DNA of 41,222 bases from assembly GCA_035493895.1 (NCBI GenBank), contig DATJHM010000245.1, positions 1-41,222 on the forward strand, given 5' to 3'. This document shows positions 6,696 through 15,606 of this stretch, in pieces (positions within the stretch are counted from its first letter, which is position 1; each line of letters opens with the position of its first letter). The notes under the pieces are model-generated. The model ran no database searches. It worked only from the letters and a program-made list of their open reading frames with translations, and was not told the DNA's origin. Origin of the DNA: DATJHM01 sp035493895. GTDB lineage: Bacteria > Chloroflexota > Ktedonobacteria > Ktedonobacterales > Ktedonobacteraceae. A program made the position numbers and the translations under genes.

Positions 6696-8684
6696 GTGAA
6701 CGGAAATGCACCGCCGCATCGTCTCACACTTCGTGGGCAACTTGTGCTTAGTCTTTTGTGGTTTGCGCTCAACCTGCCATCGTCGGCCCTCCTGCCAATT
6801 GTGGTGCCCACGCAGATTCTGCTTTTTATGGCCCATGGGCAGGTGGGGAACGCAGAGCAGGTCACCGCTTTAGCGTGGTTTTCCGTGTTAGGAGCGATCA
6901 TCACGTTATTTATACCACCATTGATCGGTCTGATCTCGGATTTCACACCAGGACGGCTTGGCCGCAGACGTCCCTATATCATCGTGGGGGCCATTATCAC
7001 GATGATCTCTGCTCCGGTCCTCATCAAAGCCAGTAGCCTTGCCATGCTGATGATCGGTCTGGGTGTCATGCTTGTCGGGGTCAATAGCATTACGGCAGGC
7101 TACCAGGGATTGACGCCGGACCTTGTGCCAGATGAGCAGCGGGGAGCTGCATCAGGCTATATGGGTTTCATGACCATCCTGGGCAAAGTAGGGAGTCTCG
7201 CTCTCGCTGCATGGCTTTTCGCGCAGGTCAACTTACGCTCCACCGGAATAGGTATTATCCAGAAAGGGGCCGTGCTCTATTATGCCAGCACCCTTGCTAT
7301 CCTGCTGATTGCCGTCATCATTACGGTAGTCGGTGTGCGCGAAGTCCCTTTCTCTCGGAAACATATCACGCTTGCACAGATGGAGTCGAAGCTCAAGTTT
7401 CAGTTTCATGAGTGGTTTGTGCACAACTGGGTGACGCCCTGGCGCGAGTATAACTTTACTATCGTATTTCTGACGCGCGCAGCGGTGATGATGGGTCTGA
7501 CTCTCTTCATGACTTTTATTGAATACTATCTTGCGAATGTGGCACATATCACCAATTTTGTACAGGCTACTGCTACTATTGCGGTTCTGGCCTTGCTTGG
7601 CGCTATTTTCAGTGCACTCCTCCTGGGTATATTCTCTGATTATGTAAAACGCGTCCCTCTGGTAAGCCTGGCAATGACTTGTATGGCGCTGGCGGCGTTC
7701 GCTTTTGTGATTTTTCCGGGCGATATCCCGCTCTGGCCGCTGGGTGTGCTCTTTGGTCTGGGCTATGGGGCCTATATGAGCGTCGATTGGGCCCTGTCGA
7801 TCGACGTCTTACCCTCCAGTGAGACGGCAGGAAAAGATTTAGGCTTATCGAACGCCTCTACAACCTTACCTACCGTTATCGCGCCTTTGCTGGGCAGCGT
7901 GATTATCACGCTGCTTCAGCATCATGGCTCGACTGCTCTAGGCTATCGTTTGATCTTCGCCACGGCAACCTTCTTTCTTGTCGTTGCGGCTATCGGGGTG
8001 CTCTTTGTGCGTGAACAGAAGAAAAGTTATCCTGATCCGCTGGGGACCGATCAGGCTCTGCGCAAGATTCCCATCGGCTGGAAACTTGCGTTTCAAACGC
8101 GAGCAGGAAAGGCGCGTGGATTTCTCCTCTTCTGGCCGTTCTGGGAACGCATTACGCACGCGCTCTGGCATCTCCAGCCTGTTCCTCATGCGCCATATCG
8201 TTTATTAGAGGTACGTTTCGTGCACTATACAGGCAAGGCAATTGATCTGCCTGATGGAACACACATTGGCAAGGGCGATCCCATTCTCGAACTGCATTTC
8301 CGCAATCAAGCATTTCTCGAAATGGAAGAGCAGGTTGCGGCATGGCGGCATTTGCAGATCACGGCGCAAAATCTGAAAGCGCTTGCCTGCTGGGTGCAGG
8401 AGCCCGATTTCCCGGGCGAGCCACTGGCGATATGTGGCACGTCGTTGTTATATCGTGTGGCTCCGCGCCTGGGATTTACGCTGCGGGAGCGTCCCCAGCG
8501 CATGTTCGCCTCGCTGGAACGCTTCTTTATGGCGGGCCTGCTGGTGCTCTATCATCGACGCGGTGACGCACGTCTTCGTCAGGGAACGACGTACGGAACC
8601 TATCCGCAAGAGGCATGGATGTCGCGCACAGAACTGCTCAGGCGCTATGGCAATGCGCCCTCGCTTCCCCTGGGAAGAAAGTGA
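6696..8684 (+). CDS. MFS transporter fused to a C-terminal YkoP-like domain
   Basis: 662 residues. Residues 1 to about 455 form a 12-helix MFS transporter with the loop motif RLGRRRPYI, as in SLC45/GPH-type sugar carriers, and match the next gene throughout. After about residue 460 comes a cytosolic tail of about 200 residues absent from that paralogue. The tail has features I associate with Bacillus YkoP-type proteins: a beta-rich start (LLEVRFVHYTGKAI), the phrase LPDGTHIGKGDPILELHF, RLGF, and a terminal SRTELLRRYG. The role of YkoP domains is not established as far as I know. The start is GTG 6696; AAGGAG (6677-6682) lies 13 nt upstream, a little far. The stop codon abuts the stop of the convergent paralogue. 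The transported substrate is unknown. Confidence 0.85.
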   Translation: MNGNAPPHRLTLRGQLVLSLLWFALNLPSSALLPIVVPTQILLFMAHGQVGNAEQVTALAWFSVLGAIITLFIPPLIGLISDFTPGRLGRRRPYIIVGAIITMISAPVLIKASSLAMLMIGLGVMLVGVNSITAGYQGLTPDLVPDEQRGAASGYMGFMTILGKVGSLALAAWLFAQVNLRSTGIGIIQKGAVLYYASTLAILLIAVIITVVGVREVPFSRKHITLAQMESKLKFQFHEWFVHNWVTPWREYNFTIVFLTRAAVMMGLTLFMTFIEYYLANVAHITNFVQATATIAVLALLGAIFSALLLGIFSDYVKRVPLVSLAMTCMALAAFAFVIFPGDIPLWPLGVLFGLGYGAYMSVDWALSIDVLPSSETAGKDLGLSNASTTLPTVIAPLLGSVIITLLQHHGSTALGYRLIFATATFFLVVAAIGVLFVREQKKSYPDPLGTDQALRKIPIGWKLAFQTRAGKARGFLLFWPFWERITHALWHLQPVPHAPYRLLEVRFVHYTGKAIDLPDGTHIGKGDPILELHFRNQAFLEMEEQVAAWRHLQITAQNLKALACWVQEPDFPGEPLAICGTSLLYRVAPRLGFTLRERPQRMFASLERFFMAGLLVLYHRRGDARLRQGTTYGTYPQEAWMSRTELLRRYGNAPSLPLGRK

Positions 8685-10076
8685 TCATTGTTGCTGGATC
8701 GCTATTTTGGATTCGCGCACGCGTAGTACGGATACCGCTGCTACGATGAGAAAGAGCGTTGCTGTCATGAAGACCATACGATACCCTAGCTCGATTGCTC
8801 CGAACTGGTTCGCAACGTTGATGATGAGGCTGCCAAGAAGTGGAGCAATGATGGCCGGTAAGTTCATGGTCGCATTCCACATACCCAGGCTTTCCCCGGC
8901 TTCTTTTAGCGATGGCAAGACATCGACCGATAGCGCCCAATCGACGCTCATATAGGCCCCATAGCCCAGACCAAAGAGCACGCCCAGCGGCCAGAGCCAG
9001 TTGATCAGATGAGAGGGCGTCACGACAAACGCTAAAGAGGCTGCGCTCATACAAAGCGTCGCGGCACAGACTACCGGCGCACGTCGCTTTAAACGATCGG
9101 AGAGCACTCCAAACACGATCCCACTCACAACTCCACCACCCAGTGCCAGCACCGCCACAGAAGCTGTGATTTGCACAAAATTCGTGAAATGTTGGACGCG
9201 GGCAAAGTAATACTCAATATAGGTCATGAACAACGCGAGACCCATCATGATGGAAGAACGGGTCAGAAATACCACGACAAAGTTATACGAGCGCCAGGGA
9301 GCCTTCCAGCCCTGTGCAAACCAGCACGCAAATCGAGAGAAAAACGTCTCTTTCGTCCCGTTCTGGAAGCATGGCTCCGCCTCGCGCTCCGTGTGAAAAG
9401 GCTTTTCATGCACAAACATAAGGGTAATAATCGTCGCCACAAGTAAAGCCGCCGCCCCGAGAATATAGTAAATGCTGATATAAGAACGAAGCACATCTTT
9501 ATTGTAGGAGTTCTGATTGATGCCGCCCAGAAGCAACGCCGCCAGACCCAGACTGGTAGCGCTCCCAAGAATCGTCATTCCTCCCACATATCCCGAAGCT
9601 TCTCCACGCTGTTTTTTCGGCACAAGGTCCGGCACAAGACTTTGATAGGCAGGCGTAAGCACATTATTGCCCAGGTGCAGGAGCGAGAGTCCAACGAGAA
9701 AAACCGCAATTGTCGAGGAGGAAACGAGAAAAACCGTGCTGCCGATCAATAAGAGACCACCGATGGCGATATAGGGACGTCGCCGACCAAATTCCCCGAC
9801 GGTGTGATCTGAGAGCGTCCCTATCACTGGCGGCATGCAGAGAGAAATAACGGAGGCGACTGTCGAGAGCCAACCTAGAAAGGTCGCTTGCTGAGCATTG
9901 CCCACCTGCTGGTTCGGCACAAAGAGCAAAATCTGGAGTGGAATGACCACCGGCAAAAGAGCCGCATATTGTAGATTGATAGAGAACCATAAGACATTTA
10001 GTGTTAACTGGTTACGGATTGAGAGGCGAGAAGTGTTCTTCCTTTCTTCAGAGTCTAGTGTGAGCTTAGAGGACAT
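8685..10076 (-). CDS. MFS transporter, paralogue of the preceding MFS-YkoP transporter
   Basis: 463 residues, 12 predicted membrane helices, inner-membrane sugar- or lipid-type MFS carrier. It shares the loop motif FGRRRPYI and the long stretch FGLGYGAYMSVDWALS with the neighbouring gene, so the two are a duplication followed by inversion. It lacks the YkoP-like tail. ATG 10076 has GGAG 7 nt upstream. The two stop codons form the palindrome TGATCA (8682-8687), leaving no spacer and no terminator between convergent genes. The substrate is unknown; the adjacent hopanoid block does not by itself imply lipid export. Confidence 0.88.
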   Translation of the reverse strand: MSSKLTLDSEERKNTSRLSIRNQLTLNVLWFSINLQYAALLPVVIPLQILLFVPNQQVGNAQQATFLGWLSTVASVISLCMPPVIGTLSDHTVGEFGRRRPYIAIGGLLLIGSTVFLVSSSTIAVFLVGLSLLHLGNNVLTPAYQSLVPDLVPKKQRGEASGYVGGMTILGSATSLGLAALLLGGINQNSYNKDVLRSYISIYYILGAAALLVATIITLMFVHEKPFHTEREAEPCFQNGTKETFFSRFACWFAQGWKAPWRSYNFVVVFLTRSSIMMGLALFMTYIEYYFARVQHFTNFVQITASVAVLALGGGVVSGIVFGVLSDRLKRRAPVVCAATLCMSAASLAFVVTPSHLINWLWPLGVLFGLGYGAYMSVDWALSVDVLPSLKEAGESLGMWNATMNLPAIIAPLLGSLIINVANQFGAIELGYRMVFMTATLFLIVAAVSVLRVRESKIAIQQQ

Positions 10077-10424
10077 TACGAAACTCCATTCTTCATTGTT
10101 TGTATGATTGATATAAGATAGAACTACTCATGGTTTTAGAACATCCTCATAGCGTGACCATTCTTTCTCTGCTTATGAGAGAATGCGTCACTCCAGGTGG
10201 CACGTTATAGGTAGCGGTATCGTTACATGTAGGTTCAAAGAGTATACTCAAAATAGAAAGAACTACTGTGAATAGAAACCAGGCGGCGTTGGCAAATATT
10301 CCCGGGATATTCTACGACGCTTTCCCTGAAACTCGCTTTTGGGCGTGTATGTCCACGTTCTTACACCTGTTTTTTGACAGGCGAAAAAGCTCTTATATGC
10401 GAGCAACTTTCCGCTGGAGTCATA
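10077..10424. other. Gene-free spacer with a hairpin, between divergent MFS and GT2 genes
   Basis: 348 bp. It holds an imperfect hairpin at 10154-10191 (GTGAC and CATTC arms with a two-base bulge against GAGAGAATG and GTCAC) and a 10-bp palindrome GAGTATACTC at 10240-10249. The hairpin could be a leader structure of the minus-strand MFS gene. No convincing promoter hexamer pair or small gene was found. Confidence 0.5.
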
Positions 10425-11600
10425 ATGGCATTTCTTGTAGTCATGTTTGTTGCTATCGCTGGTATTCTGTTTCTTCTATTTGTGCATCTCCTGCTTAATT
10501 TGCTGAGCTTTCACCGCTTGCACGCTACAGCGAGAGGAAATACATCGGCTGATCCCGTTGTCTCTCTCCTTGTCCCGGCACGCAACGAGGAGGCGCATAT
10601 CGCGACCTGTGTCTACTCTTTGATCGGACAACGGTATGAGCGGCTGGAAGTACTGGTGCTTGACGATCGGAGCAGTGATGCAACGGCGGCGATTGTTCAG
10701 TGTATCATCGATGAATTAGCGCCGACGCAAAAGGGCCGTTTGCGACTTTTGCGGGGAGAACCCCTACCAGCAAACTGGGTGGGGAAAAATTTTGCCTGCC
10801 ACCAGTTGTCCCAACATGCCCGGGGAGAGTATCTCTTCTTCACCGATGCTGATACCGTTCATGCGCCGGAGACTGTGCGTGCGGTTATTGATTGTATGCG
10901 CCGCCTCGATGTCGATCTGCTGACGGCGCAGTCGGAGTATGGACTCAAGGGCATCGGAGAGCGCCTGATTATGCCCTTGCTCTGCTTCCGCGTCTTCACG
11001 CTCTTGCCCCTGACCCTCATGCGTCGCTGTCCAATGCCGATTCTGGCCGCTGGCAATGGACCCTTGCTCTGCTTTCGCCGCCTGGCATATGCCGCTGCCG
11101 GGGGACACGAGGCAATCAAGGGGCGTATTTTAGAGGACGTTTCGCTGGCCCGTGCTGTGAAAGCCGCAGGCTATCGCATCGCTTTCGTAGACGCGTTTGA
11201 TATGATTTATTGCCATATGTACACTTCTTTCGCCAATACATGGACTGGCTTCTCGAAGACTTTTTTCGCATTTTACGATTACTCATTACTTGCCGCGCTG
11301 CTGATCATTTTATTCGATATTACACTATTTGTTGTGCCACCTCTGTTGCTTCTGGTATCGCTGGTGATATCTCTGCCCCTTCTGCTAATCCTCCTTGCTC
11401 TCGGTTGCTACGGCATGGCTGTCCTGATGCGTCTCGTTCTCGCCCTACGCTTTACGCGATCTCAGAAGCTCCTGACACTGTTCCTCTGCTTCTTCCACCC
11501 GCTTGCCGTCATCCTGGGATGCTTGATTTTGTTGAACTCGATCCGCTGGCATTACCGGAAGGTGGGTACGGAGTGGAAAGGGCGCTATTATTCTTCTTAG
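10425..11600 (+). CDS. GT2 family membrane glycosyltransferase (hopanoid neighbourhood)
   Basis: 391 residues. One N-terminal membrane helix (MAFLVVMFVAIAGILFLLFV) is followed by a GT-A catalytic domain: VSLLVPARNEEAHIATCV, VLVLDDRSSDAT, the metal-binding TDADT with Asp141 and Asp143, and the ED pair Glu237-Asp238 in ILEDVSLARAV. Two or more C-terminal helices follow (FDITLFVVPPLLLLVSLVI and beyond). The pattern is that of lipid-linked glycosyltransferases such as carotenoid, ceramide and hopanoid (HpnI-like) enzymes. The start is ATG 10425 because CTGGAG (10414-10419) is 5 nt upstream; a longer TTG form at 10374 lacks a site. It is convergent with a PIG-L deacetylase and next to the squalene-hopene cyclase. 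That suggests a hopanoid or other triterpenoid acceptor, by inference. Confidence 0.82.
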   Translation: MAFLVVMFVAIAGILFLLFVHLLLNLLSFHRLHATARGNTSADPVVSLLVPARNEEAHIATCVYSLIGQRYERLEVLVLDDRSSDATAAIVQCIIDELAPTQKGRLRLLRGEPLPANWVGKNFACHQLSQHARGEYLFFTDADTVHAPETVRAVIDCMRRLDVDLLTAQSEYGLKGIGERLIMPLLCFRVFTLLPLTLMRRCPMPILAAGNGPLLCFRRLAYAAAGGHEAIKGRILEDVSLARAVKAAGYRIAFVDAFDMIYCHMYTSFANTWTGFSKTFFAFYDYSLLAALLIILFDITLFVVPPLLLLVSLVISLPLLLILLALGCYGMAVLMRLVLALRFTRSQKLLTLFLCFFHPLAVILGCLILLNSIRWHYRKVGTEWKGRYYSS

Positions 11601-11661
11601 TGCAAGTTCAAGCGACCTTCTGTGCGAGATGATCAGCCTGTTGACGGCCAGCAGATGGCCG

Positions 11662-12462
11662 TTACCGGGCGAATCTCCAATAGCGCTCGACAAAGCGAGG
11701 CGTTTCGCCCACGCGTGCATACTCACGTATCATATCTCGAAAAGAGGATGGAGGAGAAAAGAGCATCGCAAGCTGCGATTGGTAGAAGCCAGCAACCTGA
11801 ATGCGTTGTTCCAGGCAATGAGAAATGTCTACCTCAAGAGGCGTGAGATGGTGAGAGCGTGCCAGATCCTTTGCCTCTTCTGGGAGGTAAGCAATGTAAG
11901 GGAAATCTTCATAGAAGAGTAGCGTCTCATGCTCAAGTACATCGCGAGCCGCCTGGAAAAGAATGCGGTGATCTTGATGTCCTCCAATCGCGAGCGGCAC
12001 AACAATTGTCGCTCGCGGATAGGTTGCATGCACATCCCCAAGCCATTGGCGCAGCATGGGCTGAAGAGGATCGTTGGCATGATAGGTGTTAATATCGCTG
12101 AAATCAGTGAGGTCGGGCAGGCGATAAATGACCTCAAGCCAGTTCAGCCAGACATAATCAACGCCCAATGCCGTCATCGCCTGTTCGTCCTCCAGCTTGC
12201 GCATGTGATAGGGGGGCGTGCCCTCAGGTACCTGCCAGAGCAGGTGACAGGCTCGTGCTAACGGGGAAAACGGTGGTTGAGGGTCGCCCGCAAAAAGCGT
12301 TACTACCAGCGTATGCAAGCCCTGCATTGTATGAGCGCAAATAGTCCCACTACATGAGAACGCCACATCATCCAGATGCGGCGATAGATAGATGTAATCA
12401 TACTCTTTATGCGTGATAGCTTCTCTTGCATAAGAATATCTGTTGAGCAGATCTGAAATCAT
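11662..12462 (-). CDS. PIG-L/LmbE-family N-deacetylase
   Basis: 266 residues. The family removes N-acetyl groups from GlcNAc conjugates (GlcNAc-PI, mycothiol and bacillithiol precursors) using Zn2+. The N-terminal motif YLSPHLDDVAFSCSGT corresponds to the canonical AHPDD metal/catalytic motif, and GGHQDHRIL supplies the later metal-binding His pair. The ATG at 12462 is preferred over TTG 12468, since AAGAAAGA sits 6 nt upstream. It starts 13 nt after the squalene-hopene cyclase stop on the same strand, so the two are almost certainly co-transcribed. With the convergent GT2 gene it would make a transfer-then-deacetylate pair on an amino sugar. I infer a hopanoid acceptor; mycothiol-like or secondary-metabolite roles remain possible. 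Confidence 0.82.
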   Translation of the reverse strand: MISDLLNRYSYAREAITHKEYDYIYLSPHLDDVAFSCSGTICAHTMQGLHTLVVTLFAGDPQPPFSPLARACHLLWQVPEGTPPYHMRKLEDEQAMTALGVDYVWLNWLEVIYRLPDLTDFSDINTYHANDPLQPMLRQWLGDVHATYPRATIVVPLAIGGHQDHRILFQAARDVLEHETLLFYEDFPYIAYLPEEAKDLARSHHLTPLEVDISHCLEQRIQVAGFYQSQLAMLFSPPSSFRDMIREYARVGETPRFVERYWRFAR

Positions 12463-12474
12463 CAGCAATCTTTC

Positions 12475-14355
12475 TTATTCCCTGTTACATGCCCCGGCCA
12501 GCGCCATAGTCGGGAATATGTGACGGTACAGATGATACTTGATGTAGAAATCGCGTGGGAAGCCCGTTCCCGTATGCTCCTGCTCTTCCCAGGTGCCATC
12601 TACCTGCGTATCGCGAAGATACGTCAAACCACGTAGGCAGGCAGTATGTTGGCCCAGCCCTGCCAGTTGTAGCGCTAAGATTGCCCATGCGGTTTGTGAA
12701 GGCGTGCTGCGTCCGATGCCTGCAAAAGAGCTATCTTCGTAGGAGTAGCAGGACTCGCCCCAGCCGCCATCGCTATTCTGATGCCTGAGTAGCCATTCGG
12801 CTCCCCTATCTATCATGTCCTGTATCGGATACTCGTTATCGCATAGCGCCGTGAGTGCCGAGATGGCACACCACGTTCCGTAGATGTAATTGACTCCCCA
12901 GCGACCGAACCAGGAGCCGTCTGACCGCTGCGTATGGCGCAGGTAGCTGAGGGTCTCATGCATGATCTGCTGTTTGCAGGGAGCATCTACATGGGCCAGC
13001 ATTTCCAGCACGTGAGCCGTAACGTCTTCCGTGGGCGGGTCTAATAGCGCCCCGAAGTCGGCGAAGGGCAGACGGTAGACGAGCTCACGCGTATTGTCCT
13101 TATCAAATGCTCCCCAGGCTCCATTGCTCGATCGTGTCGCCAGTACCCACTGTGTGGCCCGATCCACAGCGGTTTGCACCACGGCTTCTGGTCCGACTTC
13201 GAGCAAGGCGAGGACGACAACTGCCGTGTCGTCAATGTCTGGATAGATATCGTTTGCGAATTCGAAGGCCCAGCCGCCACAGTCCACAGGACCACAGCGT
13301 ACCTGCCAATCGCCACCTGTGAAGATCTGTTCGCGCAGGAGCCATTGGACCGCGCGTTGCATCGCAGGATGATCGCCATCTACACCCGCGTGACGCAGCG
13401 CCAGAAGTGCCCAGGCAGTATCCCAGACTGGCGACATACAGGCCTGAAAGCGCCAGCCATGCTTATCTTCCAGCGCGAATCCTGCTTGCCCCTCAATGCC
13501 CTTACGCATGACTGGATGATCGGTGCTCATACCTTCCAGTGACAGCGCAATCAGTGAGTATACCCACGGCGGCTGAATCCCGCCCCAACTTCCATCGGCC
13601 TCCTGCCGTTCCACAATCCAATCGACCAGGAGACGCCGGGCGCGGGCGCGACCGGGTTGCCACGGCAACCTCTCATACAGTTTGAGGAGCTTATCAGTCC
13701 ACCAGAAAAAACCAGAGCCGGGAACCCGCGTGAGCAAATCTTCGCTTCCTGCAACAATCAGTTCTGATGTGTCGCATCCCAGCGCTTTTACCGGACGTCG
13801 GGAGATCACGATCAGTAGTGGGGCGATGGTACCACGCGCCCAGCAAGCGAAGTCGTAAAGATTGAACGGCACTTTGGGCGACAGATAGATCAACTCTGGC
13901 GGCATGCTTGGGATGCCCGACCAGGGATACTGGCCGAAGAGTGCCAGCCATATTTTCGTAAAGACCCTGGCCTTCGCCACTCCGCCCTGTTGCTGAATAA
14001 CCTTGAGCGCTCGTTGCATTGCCTCGCTCTCCTGAGCAACGCCAAGCACTTTGAGCGCGACATATGCTTCGATCGTCGTGCTCAGGTCCGCCGGACCCTC
14101 GAAGTAGAGCGCCCATGAGCCATCATCTCGCTGATTATGCAAAATGTGCTGAATCGCGCCCTCTCTGATCCGCTCCAGGCTGAGATCTAAGAAGCGCAAC
14201 AGCAGGACGTGCTCCGCCGTCATCGTCACATTTGTTTCTAACTCACCGCACCACCAGCCTTCGCTATCCTGGCGTTCTAGCAGCCATTGGACCGCGCCAT
14301 CCAGCGCTTGCTGTAGCCGGGGCTCAGCTTCTTTGCTCAGCTTCTTCGTGCTCAT
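12475..14355 (-). CDS. shc: Squalene-hopene cyclase
   Basis: 626 residues, normal for the family. It cyclises squalene to hopene/hopanol at the membrane. The catalytic DxDDTA motif is present as DIDDTA at residues 373-378, matching the position in Alicyclobacillus SHC. QW-type repeats are spread along both barrels (QDSEGWW, QRDDGSWALY, QEADGSWGG, RSSNGAWGAF, QRSDGSWFGRWG, QNSDGGWGE, VDGTWEE). The start ATG has AAAGG about 7 nt upstream. It is divergent from hpnH with a 195-bp shared upstream region and is followed directly by a PIG-L deacetylase. This is the defining enzyme of the block; oxidosqualene cyclase is unlikely, given the bacterial hopanoid context. Confidence 0.97.
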   Translation of the reverse strand: MSTKKLSKEAEPRLQQALDGAVQWLLERQDSEGWWCGELETNVTMTAEHVLLLRFLDLSLERIREGAIQHILHNQRDDGSWALYFEGPADLSTTIEAYVALKVLGVAQESEAMQRALKVIQQQGGVAKARVFTKIWLALFGQYPWSGIPSMPPELIYLSPKVPFNLYDFACWARGTIAPLLIVISRRPVKALGCDTSELIVAGSEDLLTRVPGSGFFWWTDKLLKLYERLPWQPGRARARRLLVDWIVERQEADGSWGGIQPPWVYSLIALSLEGMSTDHPVMRKGIEGQAGFALEDKHGWRFQACMSPVWDTAWALLALRHAGVDGDHPAMQRAVQWLLREQIFTGGDWQVRCGPVDCGGWAFEFANDIYPDIDDTAVVVLALLEVGPEAVVQTAVDRATQWVLATRSSNGAWGAFDKDNTRELVYRLPFADFGALLDPPTEDVTAHVLEMLAHVDAPCKQQIMHETLSYLRHTQRSDGSWFGRWGVNYIYGTWCAISALTALCDNEYPIQDMIDRGAEWLLRHQNSDGGWGESCYSYEDSSFAGIGRSTPSQTAWAILALQLAGLGQHTACLRGLTYLRDTQVDGTWEEQEHTGTGFPRDFYIKYHLYRHIFPTMALAGACNRE

Positions 14356-14400
14356 CTGTCAACCTTTCACGTGAGATGTTGCCCCATAGGCATTGTACCG

Positions 14401-14424
14401 TGTAGAGGCGCGGCTTGTCTGCGC
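14401..14424 (+). repeat. Dispersed repeat, GTAGAG-CGC-GCTTGT family, copy 1
   Basis: TGTAGAGGCGCGGCTTGTCT followed by GCGC, in the shc-hpnH divergent region. Related copies occur at 17326, 24069 and 27039 and, inverted, near 38313 and 38449. All lie in or at the edge of intergenic DNA. Confidence 0.6.
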
Positions 14425-14550
14425 TATTCGTCTCTCTATCCGGCCTCTGTCCAGTTTGTTTTCCTTCGTATACTTATTATACAAAGAATAGAAATAGCCC
14501 TGACACCGTCCAGTACAGTTGATCGCATGTGCAGAGAAGGAGAACACGCT

Positions 14551-15570
14551 ATGGCAATTGCGCTCCGCCAGAATCTTCAGATCGCGGCATATATCATTCG
14601 GCAACGGCTGAAGGGTCGTGAGAAGTTCCCGCTGGTGTTACAACTGGAGCCACTCTATCAATGCAACCTTGCCTGTGCTGGCTGTGGCAAGATACAGCAT
14701 ACTCAGGATATCCTGGCGCGACGGCTTTCCGTGCAGCAGTGCATCGAGGCCGTTGAGGAATGTGGCGCGCCAATCGTCTCCATCGCTGGCGGTGAGCCGC
14801 TCATCCATCGGGAGATCGATCAGATTGTGAATGCGTTATTGGAGCGCAAGCGCTTCGTCTATCTCTGCACCAATGCGATTCTTATGGGCAAGAAGCTCGA
14901 ACTTTTCAAGCCATCTCCCTACTTCTCCTGGTCGGTTCACATCGATGGTTTGCGGGAGCGTCACGATCAATCGGTGGCCCGGGAGGGCGTATTCGATAAG
15001 GCCATTGAGGCCATCAAAGAGGCCCAGCTCCGGGGATTCCGTGTGACCACTAATACGACATTCTTCATGCAGGACGACGCAAGCAGTATTCGTGACACCC
15101 TCGATTTCCTGAACGATGAGGTGAAAGTGGATGCTATGCAGATCTCTCCAGGCTATGCGTACGAGAAAGCGCCCGATCAGGAGCATTTTCTTGGCGTCGA
15201 GCGGACGCGCGCGCTTTTTCGCCAGGCCTTCGCGGATGGCAGGCGCAAAAAATGGAGCCTGAACCACTCTCCGCTCTTCCTGGACTTTCTGGAAGGCAAG
15301 GTCGATTTCGCATGCACGGCCTGGGGTATTCCCAGCTACTCGGTATTGGGATGGCAGCGGCCCTGTTATCTTATGGCCGATGGGTATGCGAGCTCCTATA
15401 AAGAACTGGTTGAAACAACCAGTTGGGAGCAATATGGACGAGGGAAAGATCCTCGTTGTGCTAATTGTATGGCGCACTGTGGCTATGAGCCTTCTGCGGT
15501 GATCGCTACCATGACATCGCCCCGTGAGTCGCTACGAGCCATGATCGATGTATTCCATGGTGGCGTGTAA
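14551..15570 (+). CDS. hpnH: HpnH, radical SAM adenosylhopane synthase
   Basis: 339 residues. HpnH joins a 5'-deoxyadenosyl group to diploptene to form adenosylhopane, the first step of the extended C35 side chain. The radical-SAM cluster motif is CNLACAGC with Cys38, Cys42 and Cys45, followed by the SAM-binding SIAGGEPLIH. A Cys-containing tail (CANCMAHCGYEPS near residues 300-312) is typical of HpnH. Start ATG 14551 has AAGGAG 8 nt upstream; the frame stays open for 60 codons before it without a good site. It is the first gene of a plus-strand run hpnH-hpnA-hpnG-squalene synthase and divergent from shc. The call is secure. Confidence 0.95.
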   Translation: MAIALRQNLQIAAYIIRQRLKGREKFPLVLQLEPLYQCNLACAGCGKIQHTQDILARRLSVQQCIEAVEECGAPIVSIAGGEPLIHREIDQIVNALLERKRFVYLCTNAILMGKKLELFKPSPYFSWSVHIDGLRERHDQSVAREGVFDKAIEAIKEAQLRGFRVTTNTTFFMQDDASSIRDTLDFLNDEVKVDAMQISPGYAYEKAPDQEHFLGVERTRALFRQAFADGRRKKWSLNHSPLFLDFLEGKVDFACTAWGIPSYSVLGWQRPCYLMADGYASSYKELVETTSWEQYGRGKDPRCANCMAHCGYEPSAVIATMTSPRESLRAMIDVFHGGV

Positions 15571-15606
15571 TCTATCTTCGCTGAGAAGGGGAACAAGACA
15601 AAACTG

